DNA of 64,000 nt from Euryodendron excelsum (lineage: Eukaryota; Streptophyta; Magnoliopsida; Ericales; Pentaphylacaceae). Position 1 is the first letter of the stretch; each line of letters begins with the position of its first letter. The DNA is taken from the NCBI GenBank assembly GCA_033060915.1, contig CM065397.1, forward strand, positions 25,930,001 to 25,994,000, written 5' to 3'. A program made the translations under genes and the position numbers. Below are positions 47,478 to 57,979 of the stretch, piece after piece. A model generated the notes under the pieces. That model saw nothing but the letters and a program-made list of their open reading frames with translations, was not told where the DNA came from and made no database searches.

Positions 47478-47847
47478 TTAATAATACAACTTTCTAGCAT
47501 TGTAGTAGAGGTGTACAAAGGAACCAAAAAATTTAAGAATTGAACCAACCCGACCTCGATGGGTTGGTTTGGTTTAGGTTTGTCCATGTTTCGGTTCGGT
47601 TCAGTTCTAGATCTAAAAAATATCAAACTGATAAATTCGGTTCAATTACTAGGTTGGCATTTTTTACATCCAACCTAACCCGACCCGACCCGACCCAAGA
47701 CCCGATCTATATAAGTAACATAGTTTGTAAATATTGCATATATGGCTTTAAAATATTGTTATTTGTACTTTATTATTGCTAATATGAGTTTATATATTAT
47801 TATTTAATTATTTAAAAAAATTGAGAATGCAACATTATTCTTATTTT

Positions 47848-48294
47848 TGTGACACCCTAATCTCATATTTTCATGATTAGTTGAATTGCATCGTAAACGT
47901 AGTTGAATTAGTTTATTTAATTTAATTTACATCTATTGCATGGTTAATTATAAATTGTGTGTGTCACTTGTATCATTTTATTAGTGGTAAGGTAAATGGT
48001 GAGTCATTAGTAAGTGGATATAATAAGTGGGTGTATAAAATACTTAAAGGTGAGTGGGTATAATAAATGGGTGTATAAAATACCTAAGGGGAGGGTGAGA
48101 TATATGATTGTATCTCTATTGAAGTTAATTGAGAGGAGGGGAGGGTGTCGGTAGAGAGAAAGAGGGAAAGATGACAAGACGGGACAAGGAGGCAAATGAA
48201 GAAAGAAAAGAAAGAAAAAGAAAGAAAAAAACAAGAATGGTGGGGGGTGAGTGGTCTAGCATGATGGGAGAGAGAAGAGAGGAAAGAGCTGCCA

Positions 48295-48328
<34 letters not shown>

Positions 48329-50323
48329 CTTGGAGAGAGAACGAACAATCGGTGGAAAAAAAAAAAATCTAAGGAAGCTTTCTTGCACTTTGTTTTCCTC
48401 ATCTAAGGTGAGTATCATGCTTGTTTCATCTTATTTTCTCTAATTATTGCATGTTATATGAGTCATGCCATGGAAAGAGGAGGATGGAGGTGAGATCTTC
48501 CATGGTAAAAACTTAGAATCACCCATGGTAGCCATAACAGAGTATTCTCTATGAAAAGGCTACTGTTTAGAGACATTTCGACCTAGCTAAAAATTTTATT
48601 TGTGGCTGAATTTTTGAATACTGTAAGTTAGAGTTATGAGGATCATTTGGGCTTTGGATTCACTTAAAAATGTTGTAATTTCGAATTATGGTGAATTTTT
48701 GAAATTGGACTGTCTCTGTAGATTTTTGATGCCTAGATTTGTAACCTTTGGTTTGACAGAGCATTCGACCAATTTAGAGTAGCCAAAAAATTATGAAATT
48801 TTTACTGTATCAAGGATAAAGGTTGATGATAATGTATACCAAATTTTAGATCATTTAGATGTCGTTTACCTTTGTTATTAATTTATCAAAGATAGATTAT
48901 TTACTATTGAATTTGAGTTTCTGCAGCACTGCTCTGTATTTGAAAATACCAAATAAATACTTAGGCATGTTCAAAAATTGTACAATTTGGTCTGGATACT
49001 CTTTGATATGTCTAGTTGGTATTTCTAAAGTTTTAGAATTTTTGAGCATAAGCTCACAAAGTTATGTCCAGATTATGAAGCCTGTGTCAGTTTTGGCAGA
49101 TTAGAGGATTTAGTGTATTTTGGTATTTTTCAGCTCTAGCTTTACATTAGGAGTGTGATTGAGATTAGCATATGGTAGTTTTAATGTATAATTTTAGTGT
49201 TATAACTTGTTTGTATAGACATTATAGCTACGATTGTTAGATTATACATTGAGTTTCCTAAACTAATACGGTTGTGGTGATAGAAGCTAACGGAGAGCAA
49301 GATCCTTCAACGTCAACCCCGAAGTGATCTTTGACATAGTATGTGTGCGGTGACAGGTGGGATCATAGGATAATCTTATTTATATAGAAGTGAATATATA
49401 TTGCTTATATTATTATCTGTGTTGGTGTTAATTGTGGGATTTTGAGATAATCTTATTCATGTTAAATGCATTGTTTATTTTCATATAATGGTAGTGAATG
49501 CATATAAGGTGTTGAAGGTGTTTATATATGAGGTGAAAGTGATATTATATGAGAAGCTCTGTGGAGACATTGATGATTTTATATATATGGTAGCGTTGCA
49601 TACCATTCATATTGTATGTTTTGCATTGCACTGGAGAGAGTTAACCACGGTGGGTTAACCAAGGCTTAGTCACGGTGGACTAGCTTAGGGGTGCCATGGT
49701 GGGCATTTCTTGATAACGCGTCATCGATATATTGGGCCAACGTTATCTAAAATTGTGTGCACATGTGGGTGATACATTCATTGCATTGAGGCATCCATGA
49801 TATATATATATATATTGATCATTTATACCGTGTACATTGTGGGTATTTATTATCATTCTCTATGAATTTGATTATTTATCGTGAGCATGTTAATAATTGG
49901 TTCACACCCACACAGACTGTCTTGACAGGTAACTTGGAGATGACGGTTTAGTTCACTACAGTCTTGGTTCTTGCTGTGGTGGCAATCATGTCAATGTCAG
50001 GATGTCGAGTCACGGGGCTTAGGAGAGCTCAATTGTCTTACTTTCAGTTTCATGGTTGTATTGTATATAGAAGTTAGGTTTTGGTGTTATGTTTTAACTT
50101 TGTATAATGGTAAAGAATTTTGTGAAAGGATGTTGATTATTTTCCAGTGGTAATGTATTATTTTGGAGAGTTTATTATATTTTCCTCATTGTATTGTTTA
50201 TTCCGATGCGTTCTTTTATTTTCGAGTATGGGTTAAGGTGTCGTTCGCAGGTACGGTGACCTATGTGATCACGCTTCACCTAATCTGACATAATTAATGT
50301 CTAATTGGATTGGGGGTGTGACA
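47848..50323. mobile_element. probable solo LTR, 2.5 kb, inserted in the MITE
   Basis: Opens TGTGACACCC and closes GGGTGTGACA (nearly perfect short inverted ends, TG...CA), flanked by ATTTT at 47843-47847 and 50324-50328. The ends are of the type found in Del/Tekay-like gypsy LTRs; that assignment is an inference. No gag or pol and no second LTR are seen. The insertion interrupts the AT-rich core of the second MITE copy. The duplication lies in T-rich sequence and could match partly by chance. Confidence 0.6.
48299..48327. repeat. (GA)n microsatellite
   Basis: About 14 GA units inside the solo LTR, followed by AAGCTTGGAGAG, an arrangement also seen in the LTR at 44455-46561. Confidence 0.85.
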
Positions 50324-50540
50324 ATTTTTTTTATTTTTTAATAAAGAAATTACTTTTACATCATAAAAATGGACCCGATTCGACCTAGACCCAACCCAAC
50401 CCAACCCAAGGCGTGAAACCGAACCAAACCAATCCAAACTAGCTCGGGTTTGTTTGGTTATGAGTTCAAAATTTTGGAACTGATCAACGTCAGGTCAACT
50501 ATGAGTTTAGCATGGACCCAAACTAAATTGATTCAGATTT

Positions 50541-51315
50541 TTACATATAATCATAGTGCCAGATTTTTACAGTAATATATACTACATATAATCTTGTTTC
50601 TCACTTTAGGACTTAAATTAATAGATCATGTTCACTTCCTTGTGTCTAAATTAATACAGTACAAAATAAGATTATGTGTAGCATTTTTCTTTTTTATATA
50701 TGGTGGGATCAAGGTAATTGAGGGAATCAAGGTGATTGAGGGAATCAATAGCCATGCCACTCGAGCAACAAGTCTTTGGTTTCCTTCACTTGGGCAAATT
50801 TTTTTTTTTACTTTACTATTTTTCCTTTTTTTATCTTTTTTTTTTCCTCCCACTCCCTCGTAGTGTATTTTAAGCAAGACTAAATATTGGAGAGCTCTTA
50901 AAGTTAAAATTATGAGTTAGTACTAATATGGCATTTAAAAGGAAAGATTGTTTTATGGTTTAATTTTCAACAATAAAAAAAAAAAGAAAAAGAAAATGAA
51001 ACTTCTATTTATGAGAATTTCTTGGTAACTATTCTCCTTTAACAAATGTAATTGGTACATTGTATTGTACTTTCGAATAAATTAGTACTTGGTGCTGAAT
51101 GTCAGTCAGCTAAATAATACACGATGCACCAGCGAACATTCAATGTTAGCATTATCTTCTTTCTTAAGGAAAATCATTCGACTGGTGACCTACCCTGGAT
51201 CAAACTTTTTCCATGGATGTGGACTTTGTACCAGTTAAAACAGGCCTGGTAGATAGTTTAGCCCACAAATTATGAACAAACAATGTATTTGACAAGAATT
51301 TAATAAGAACTTTTA
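50541..51315. other. unassigned intergenic DNA
   Basis: AT-rich; contains one short direct repeat (GATCAAGGTAATTGAGGGAATCAAGGTGATTGAGGG shortened here to a 17-base period near 50705-50745). No gene seen. Confidence 0.35.
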
Positions 51316-51500
51316 TGGAGTGTTTGGATACTCAACTTATAAGTTATCACTTATTTTTAAAAATTTACTTTTAAAAATAATTTTTTTAAAAAAAATGTGA
51401 TTAGATATAAATTACTTTTTTAAGTTATTCATCTAAATACATTTTAAAAAAATCATAAGTATAAGTCATAAGTTACTAAATAAGTTACGTCCAAATACCA
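51316..51500. mobile_element. short foldback MITE-like element
   Basis: About 185 bases with ends TGGAGTGTTTGGATA and ACGTCCAAATACCA as imperfect inverted repeats. The AT-rich arms (AACTTATAAGTTATCACTTA on the left, ATAAGTCATAAGTTACTAAA on the right) could fold back. No convincing target duplication was found. Confidence 0.5.
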
Positions 51501-54500
51501 TTTTGTTTGTATGAGTAATCTATTGATTAAGTTAAATTTGAAACGGTATTAGTTAGAACAAATTAAAAGTCTCTGTTACACCGACCCATTACAATTATCA
51601 GGTACCATTTACTTCTAATTCTCAGAATTCCACAACTGAAGCAACACTACGGTATATCAAACAGTTCTAGTAATACAAACTATATAGGCACAACCTTTAC
51701 TGGGACTAGTAATCAAACAATTGGAGTGCACATACTTCCAAAACTAAGAACAACGAGATGGTTTACATGATTTTAATCCCATTGGGTTAACAAACAACTT
51801 TAAATTTATAGTAATCAATTTAAGCTCAAATCGAATAATATAAGGCCAAATAGAGAGTGAAGACAAAAAGGAAGAAGGAGAAGAAAAAGACAAGAGTGAT
51901 GTACAAAGAATGAAATACCTAATTTCAAATCAAAGAAGGTTCTTCGTCCGCCCAGATCGAGAACAAAATCTAGATAAATTACTCATGATTAATATCTTTT
52001 TGTTGAAAACCTAACAACACATATGTGCGTGCATATACGAGAGAGAGAGAGAGAGAGAGATTGAAATAAGATCGAAATCGGCCGGAGATATGTCGGCGAC
52101 AAAGGGTTCGAGGCTTGTAGCAGAGCTTCCTGTATAAGCGTTGAGCCGATAGTTTGGAGACTTATGTCGAGAGTCGGGATATGAATCCAAAAATCCCAAA
52201 TTAAGTAATTGTAAGTTTTTACAGAAATGGACATATTCAACTTTTTATAACAGAAGTAGAATTTATTAATTCTAGAGGTATTTCGTTTTAAAAACCAAAC
52301 AGGTCCAATTCTTCAATTTATGAATGAACCAATTTTAAAATGGGCCAATACCTATTTTTGGGACAACCAAACAGGTCATTAGTGGGTTGTGCAGAGGTTG
52401 GAGGAGTTAGAGGAGGGTGATGCAAATTTAGTACTTTGCTTTTCACTTTTCTTTCTTCTAAAGTTTATATGGTTCTTTGATTTACTTGAAACTCGAAGAA
52501 TAGAAGGGGAAGAAAAAAATATATATAGGCTATGTTTAGATTTAAAATTTGTGAAGAAAAAAAAAAAAAACAAAAAATTAGGTATTGAAAATAGAAGTCA
52601 AAAGATTTTTTTGATTTGGTTAAATATAAAAAAAATATTATGTACAAGTAATTTAATGTTTCTTCAATTTTCTTTGCCTTTACAAATTAAGGATTCAAAC
52701 ATTGCGAGATAAAGAATTTTATTTTTCTATGTTTGGTTTTGTAGTGAAACTGTTAAAAAAATAAGAACAAAAGTAAGAAGCTAATAAGAAAGAGTTTTAA
52801 TAAACCTTTTTTTATCCAATGATGACCAACTACAAAACTCAAGACAACTATTTGGTCACCCATAACTTATTTTCTTTCAAAAAAAATCGAAAAGACTTTA
52901 CTAGCTAAGCTAACGCACCTTGAAAAGTGAAATCATTCTATTTATTTATTTATTATTTATGAGACAGAAATTGAAGAAATTTGAAAGATCATTATCACAA
53001 TTTTTCGTAAGTATATTTTTCCTGTTCTTTATCTTTATCGATCTTTTATCTTCTCTTTTTCTTCCTATTTCCGAGAAGCAAAGGGGCCTCGTGAAAACAA
53101 AGGAAAACGAACCGAAGCCAAAGATAAAATGTGATAGGAAACTATAAAAACAGCATTTCATCTCTCAGATGCATGGTCCACGGTAATAAAACAGGCGCCA
53201 ATTAAGTTTCATGCTTTGGTTTCCCTCTTTCTGTTCCTTAATATGACTTTTAATTCTTTTGGACTTGGACGATAATCGGTAAGCCAATCACATTAATTGA
53301 GATTCAATGATTAAGATGCAAGACTTACTCAAGAAACCCAATAATATGGAACTACCAGTAACCAGGCCAATGATTTTATCTAGTTTTTAGCCAAAATAAC
53401 ACTCACTGTAAAAATAATTTCTTATATAACACTCTTTTAAAAATAATTCTCATTCTAATATTATTTATATCATCTCTGCAGATTTGTTGACAATTTAATG
53501 ATATATAAAAAATTTTATTATAATAAAAATATAAATATATATATATATATATACTAGCAGTGAACTCGTGTTATGTACAGGAATAAGAAAAAAACAGTTT
53601 AAGAATGTAATTTTTATGAGAAGTATTTTGATATTCGATATCTTGTATATAAGTCATGAATATAATGAAACATTCATAAGATTGAATGTGTTCCTCTTAT
53701 ACTACATTTAATATTTTGAACGTGTGTTTTCACATATATGTGTAACTTCTAATTTTACAAAATTAAAAGTATAAAATTAAGAGCATAATATTAGGCTACA
53801 ACCTTAAAGAAAAAATATATTTTTCCAAATTTGAAAGTACTTTCCACTTTAAATTAAAGTAATGAAAAAAAAAATGGTGATGGACAAAAACTGAGATGAT
53901 CAACTTAATTTTGTGCAAAAGAATATTAATAGAATATTTTAATAGGTTGAATTTAAAAATATGAATATTAACAGAAATATTTGAATAGGTTGAATTTAAA
54001 AATATTTTCTCTAAAAATCTATTAATAGATTGATTCATTTTGATCCAATCATAAATTAATGAGGTTTAAATAAAATGGTGGACGAGGATATTAAACATTA
54101 TAAAAAAGAGTAAATAGGGTGTTACACATACCACATTTAAATTAAGATCCACATAAAAATAATAACAAATATTTATATGAGAAAAACCATTGATTAGATG
54201 CATAAGTATTTTATAAATTAATAGTCTAAATTAATAGTCTAAAAGAATTGGATTAATAATTTTGAACTAAAAAACCAAATAGATTGCACAATAATGGGTG
54301 TGCATTTTCTAAAAATTTTAAGAAAGTGAGTTTAGGAAACACATAATAGTTTGAATTTTAAAAGAGAATTTAGGAAACTATGATCTCAATTAATAGATTT
54401 TAAAAATTGTAAATCTGTCTATATTGTATATAATTATATATCATTCAATTATTGAGAGTTTTAGGTTAACTTAAAATTATTCTAATATTATAAAATAAAA

Positions 54501-54596
54501 AATCTAGTAACATGTTGTTATAATATAATATAGATATAGATAGATGAATAGATAGAATTTATAAAATTTAGAAAAAAAAATTAAAAATTAAAAAGA
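51501..54596. other. AT-rich intergenic DNA with microsatellites
   Basis: No credible gene in about 3.1 kb. It holds a GA microsatellite (about 52039-52061), A/T homopolymers (e.g. near 52556-52571), an (AT)n run (about 53537-53555) and GATA-like repeats near 54535-54555. The phrase CTAGCAGTGAACTCGTGTTA near 53554 resembles ends of common AT-rich plant repeats (possibly Helitron derivatives), but the boundaries are not visible. Confidence 0.4.
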
Positions 54597-54788
54597 ACCC
54601 ATAATAATTTGACACATGTATTTTGTATATGCAAAATGCTAATAATTTAATGATACATGTTCTTTCTATTTTAAAATTTTAAAATCTAGTTTATGATTAA
54701 TAAATATTCTTTATGAGAATTATAATAAAAGAAATTTGAATATTTTACCATAATTATCAACAGATAGCATTTATCAATATAGAACTTG
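54597..54788. repeat. AT-rich dispersed repeat, copy 1 (left of Harbinger element)
   Basis: Resembles 57790-57975 in order of phrases: TGACACATGTATTTTGTATA, CAAAATGCTAAT, TTCTTTCTATTTTA, then TTTACCATAATTATCA. The two copies flank the PIF/Harbinger element in direct orientation. Confidence 0.55.
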
Positions 54789-55563
54789 TAAAGATCTTGT
54801 TTGGGAATAACTTATTTGGTCTGCTTAAAAAAAAGTACAAAGAATAAGCTGACTTAAAAAAAACTTAGCTAGGGTGCTTGGTAACATAGTAAATGAGCTA
54901 GTTTTTTATCAGCCTTTTTTGGTTAGACTGTTTGTCACTTGCTTTTTGCTTATTTAGCATTTTATGCCTGAATGACAATATTGCCCCCAAATTAACTTTG
55001 GATGATGTATAAGTTGTGTTTGGTAACCAATATGGTTTAAAAAAAGATATCTTTTACAATGTTCTCAATATAAATGACACAAACATAATCATAAATAGTT
55101 GCAACTATAATTAGAAATTGATCCAACACTATAATGAAAAACATTGTCTACAAATATAATTATAAACATATCCAAATGTAATGATAAATAGAGTCAACAA
55201 TATAATGATAAGTATATATTGGACTAACAAGTGTCCATTTTATGTAATGATAACTATATGGATCCCCTGTGTTGAATTTGCATAATTCAATCTCTAATTA
55301 AATCTCTACATGCACTTATCCAACCACCATCATCATTTGGTAATTGCGACTCATCAGTATTTGCATTAGCATTATTGAGTTCATCCTCCAATTCACAATC
55401 CTCCATATGCTTAATATGATCAAAGTCCTCATCATGTTGATGATGCTACCTGATATAGTTATGTAAGGCCATCGATCCACCTACTTTGGCAGTTTGCACG
55501 TCAAATTCAAATGCGGGCATATCTGATAGCCTATCTAGCTTTCCATACTCCAAATGTCCTTTT

Positions 55564-55872
55564 TCTTTTTTGATGGATAAACATAATCAAAGAGTCATAG
55601 AGGCAACATTTACATAGCTAGGGGCTAAATAGAATTTGGGATTTCCCCCAACCATAATTCTTTGCCCGTAATAGAGATTGCTAGTTGAGCTAGAGCATGA
55701 GCAACTTTATTACCATCTCTTTTGACATGTGAGCACTACCTGAATCTGAATAATTTAAACACAGCCTTTGCCTCCTCAATCAGATAGCCCTCCGAAAATA
55801 AATCAACAGCCGAAGAAGAGATATCCATTACAATATCCATGGAATCTCCTTCTAGATGTACGTCTTGTAGAC
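55564..55872 (-). mobile_element. 5'-truncated LINE fragment inside the transposase gene
   Basis: A 309-base insert on the minus strand whose reading gives DVHLEGDSMDIVMDISSSAV, LIEEAKAVFKLF and HVKRDGNKVAHALAQLA, the RNase H end of a plant LINE. It ends in an A-rich tail (CATCAAAAAAGAAAAAGG on the minus strand). It is flanked by CCAAATGTCCTTTT at 55550-55563 and 55873-55886. Removing the insert rejoins two parts of the transposase (SVIKRTFG and the downstream VWKA). Strong 5' truncation is usual for LINE insertion by target-primed reverse transcription. Confidence 0.8.
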
Positions 55873-56087
55873 CCAAATGTCCTTTTAATGACACTTTTTA
55901 AAAAAGAATGTTCTTGATTGAACGTTTCATTCTCATTTCTTGGGGCATGTCCTCGGCGAAATTTTTGATGGTGGTATCTTTCACCTTTATATGGAACAAG
56001 ATACTCCTTCGTATTTGGGTATTCGGCATCCACAAGATAGTACTTATTTGCCAAAAATTTATATTATCCAAGTAAGGATACAATAAT

Positions 56088-56213
56088 ATGGACGCATAAT
56101 ATTAATATTTAAATTACGTTATACCTTTTTGTGGGTGTGGAAAGTTCTTTATGGATGCATAATATTAATACTTAAATTACATTCTACCTTCTTGTGGGTG
56201 TGGAAAGTTGTTT
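56088..56213. repeat. 63-base tandem duplication within the transposase gene
   Basis: ATGGACGCATAATATTAATA at 56088 recurs as ATGGATGCATAATATTAATA at 56151; both units end GGTGTGGAAAGTT. It includes the end of a conserved block (NNFPHP-like) and a GGTA splice-like site, so it may have arisen around an intron border. Confidence 0.75.
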
Positions 56214-57789
56214 TTTGGGTCTATTATGACATTGAAGAATACTCTTGTATCATGCATATTGTCTTCCCATCCAACTGAGATGAATGTAAGCACATGTCGA
56301 AGTCACACACCACAAGTATGTTTTGAGTGTAACAACCTTTCTTGTTAAAATATAAAACCCTATCCTTTGCCGAAGGGCAAATTTGTATGTGTGACCATCA
56401 AGTGTGCCTATACAGTTCTGTGAAAATTTTTTAGTGGTTAATTAATGCACGAGTACATTATGAAATAACAAATGCCATACAATACATTTTTTTAATTATT
56501 AAACTTACCTTAAATGCATGATGTTTTCTGTTTTTCAAATATGGGTGGACAAAATTTTGATCTCTAACTGGCCTACAATAACGTGCTGCCAATTTTTTAA
56601 CAGAAACCAAAAAGCATAGAAGTGTAGGTGAACTGTTTTCCCAAAATGTTGGAAACGTCCCTATACCCCTTGAACACCAACACCTTGTCCAAGCACTAGC
56701 AAGAACATGGCTACACTCTCCTCAACTCTTGTTGCCCTATCAAGTAAAGGTACATTGAATTCATATACGTTTACTAAATCTGAACATAATTCAAAAAATA
56801 CTTCCTTATTCATCTGAAAATTTTCACAAATTCGATCATGGTGGCTAGTTAGAAGTTCAGTCACTCATATCCACCCTAAAAGTGCTGATGTACGACATGG
56901 CTCCTTATCAATATATGAAGCGTAATAATCATATACAAGTGATGACATAACCAGCATACGTTTCATCAACTGATTTCACTTGCTAGAATAATATTTTGAG
57001 ACGAAAGCATTTGACAACTCCACATTTGTATACTCCTCATTACTACATGTGCCTTTTTCTTTGTTGGTATTGTTCATTATGAGCTGAATTTTGTAGCAAC
57101 CTACACATAACATACATAGATCTTTAACAACATATAAAAAAAAAGGACCGAACAAACTTCCCTATGTTTCTTGCATATCATCCAAATAAAAAAAATCCAA
57201 CTAACATTGAAATAAGAAAATCCAACTGACATCCAACTAAAAATTCACATAAAAGATTCGAATAACATCCAAAAACCCAAACATCAAGAGCCAAATCATA
57301 AACACATAGAGAAGAACTCACCAGTTGAAGGAGCAGCGACAGAGAGCGAGTTGATCCAAGGAGTGTCATCGGAGAGAACTGTATCAAAGCTAGGCAAGTC
57401 ACTGTAGCGTCATCGTTGAGATCTTCAAGAGAGAGCGGCTAGTGATAAAAGTGATCTAGGGTGATGAAAGTGAAGTAAAGTGATCTAGGGTGATGAAAGT
57501 GAAGTACATCGTGATTGTCTAAGGGATAGGGGATGTAATTTTTAAAGTTTCTGGTTGGCATCTTGGTCAGTTCATAAAATTCATTAAACATACCAACGTT
57601 CCTCATTTGTAATTAAGAAAAAAAGCTTTAAAATTTTTAGCTTTTTGCTTACAAGCTTATTAGGCTAAAAAAAAAAGTAAAAAAAGATTGTTTTTTTAAG
57701 CTCAAAGTACTCAACCAAACACTTCATGCATTTTTTAAGCAAAAAACCGAATAAGCTCAAAAAATAAGCTATTTCCAAGGCCCTAAATA

Positions 57790-57975
57790 AGAAAAAATTA
57801 ATGATATTTTGACAAATGTATATTGTATATAACAAAATGCTAATTCTTTCTATTTTAGAAATTTAAAATCCTCTTTGTGATTACTAAAGATTCTTTAGGA
57901 AGAGTACAATTTAAAAAATTTAAAATTTTTACCATAACTATCATGGAATAACATTTATGAAGGTTAGAATAAATA
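57790..57975. repeat. AT-rich dispersed repeat, copy 2 (right of Harbinger element)
   Basis: Direct-orientation relative of 54597-54788: TTTTGACAAATGTATATTGT, CAAAATGCTAATTC, TTTACCATAACTATCA. The flanking phrase GACACATGTATTAAG recurs at about 58010. Confidence 0.5.
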
Positions 57976-57979
57976 TATA

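Larger units (their letters stand above)
47506..50540. mobile_element. second, interrupted copy of the hAT-like MITE
   Basis: Starts TAGAGGTGTACAAAGG and follows the same internal order as 46897-47477 (AACCAACCCGACC arms around an AT-rich core). It is split at its centre by the solo LTR at 47848-50323. The right arm resumes at about 50329 (ACCCGATTCGACC, CAACGTCAGGTCAA) but loses its terminal repeat near 50540, so no right duplication is found. Confidence 0.6.
55320..56870 (-). pseudogene. PIF/Harbinger transposase
   Basis: The N-terminal block 56864-56661 (CENFQMNKEVFFELCSDL, EESVAMFLLVLGQ) is followed by RFQHFGKTVHLHF. A likely intron begins at GGTAAGTTTAATAA (about 56508) and ends at TTTTCACAG near 56420. 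After it, NCIGTLDGHTYKFAL carries the first catalytic Asp, and broken frames give CDFDMCLHSSQ with the second Asp. The block 56054-55887 continues NKYYLVDAEYPNTKEYLVPY, HHQKFRRG, NQEHSFLKSVIKRTFG. The LINE insert (55564-55872) then interrupts, and the C-terminus resumes below 55550 with MALHNYIR and an acidic tail. Family proteins excise and reinsert the element. Here several stops, one insertion and a 63-base duplication disable it. Confidence 0.8.
54792..57783 (-). mobile_element. PIF/Harbinger DNA transposon (decayed)
   Basis: 2992 bases with imperfect terminal inverted repeats: the left end reads AGATCTTGTTTGGGAATAAC, the right end on the minus strand GGGCCTTGGAAATAGC then TTATTT. Flanking TAA at 54789-54791 and 57784-57786 is the 3-bp duplication typical of this superfamily. 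It encodes a minus-strand transposase, split by stops, an intron and an inserted LINE fragment. No separate Myb-like ORF was recognised. Confidence 0.75.
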
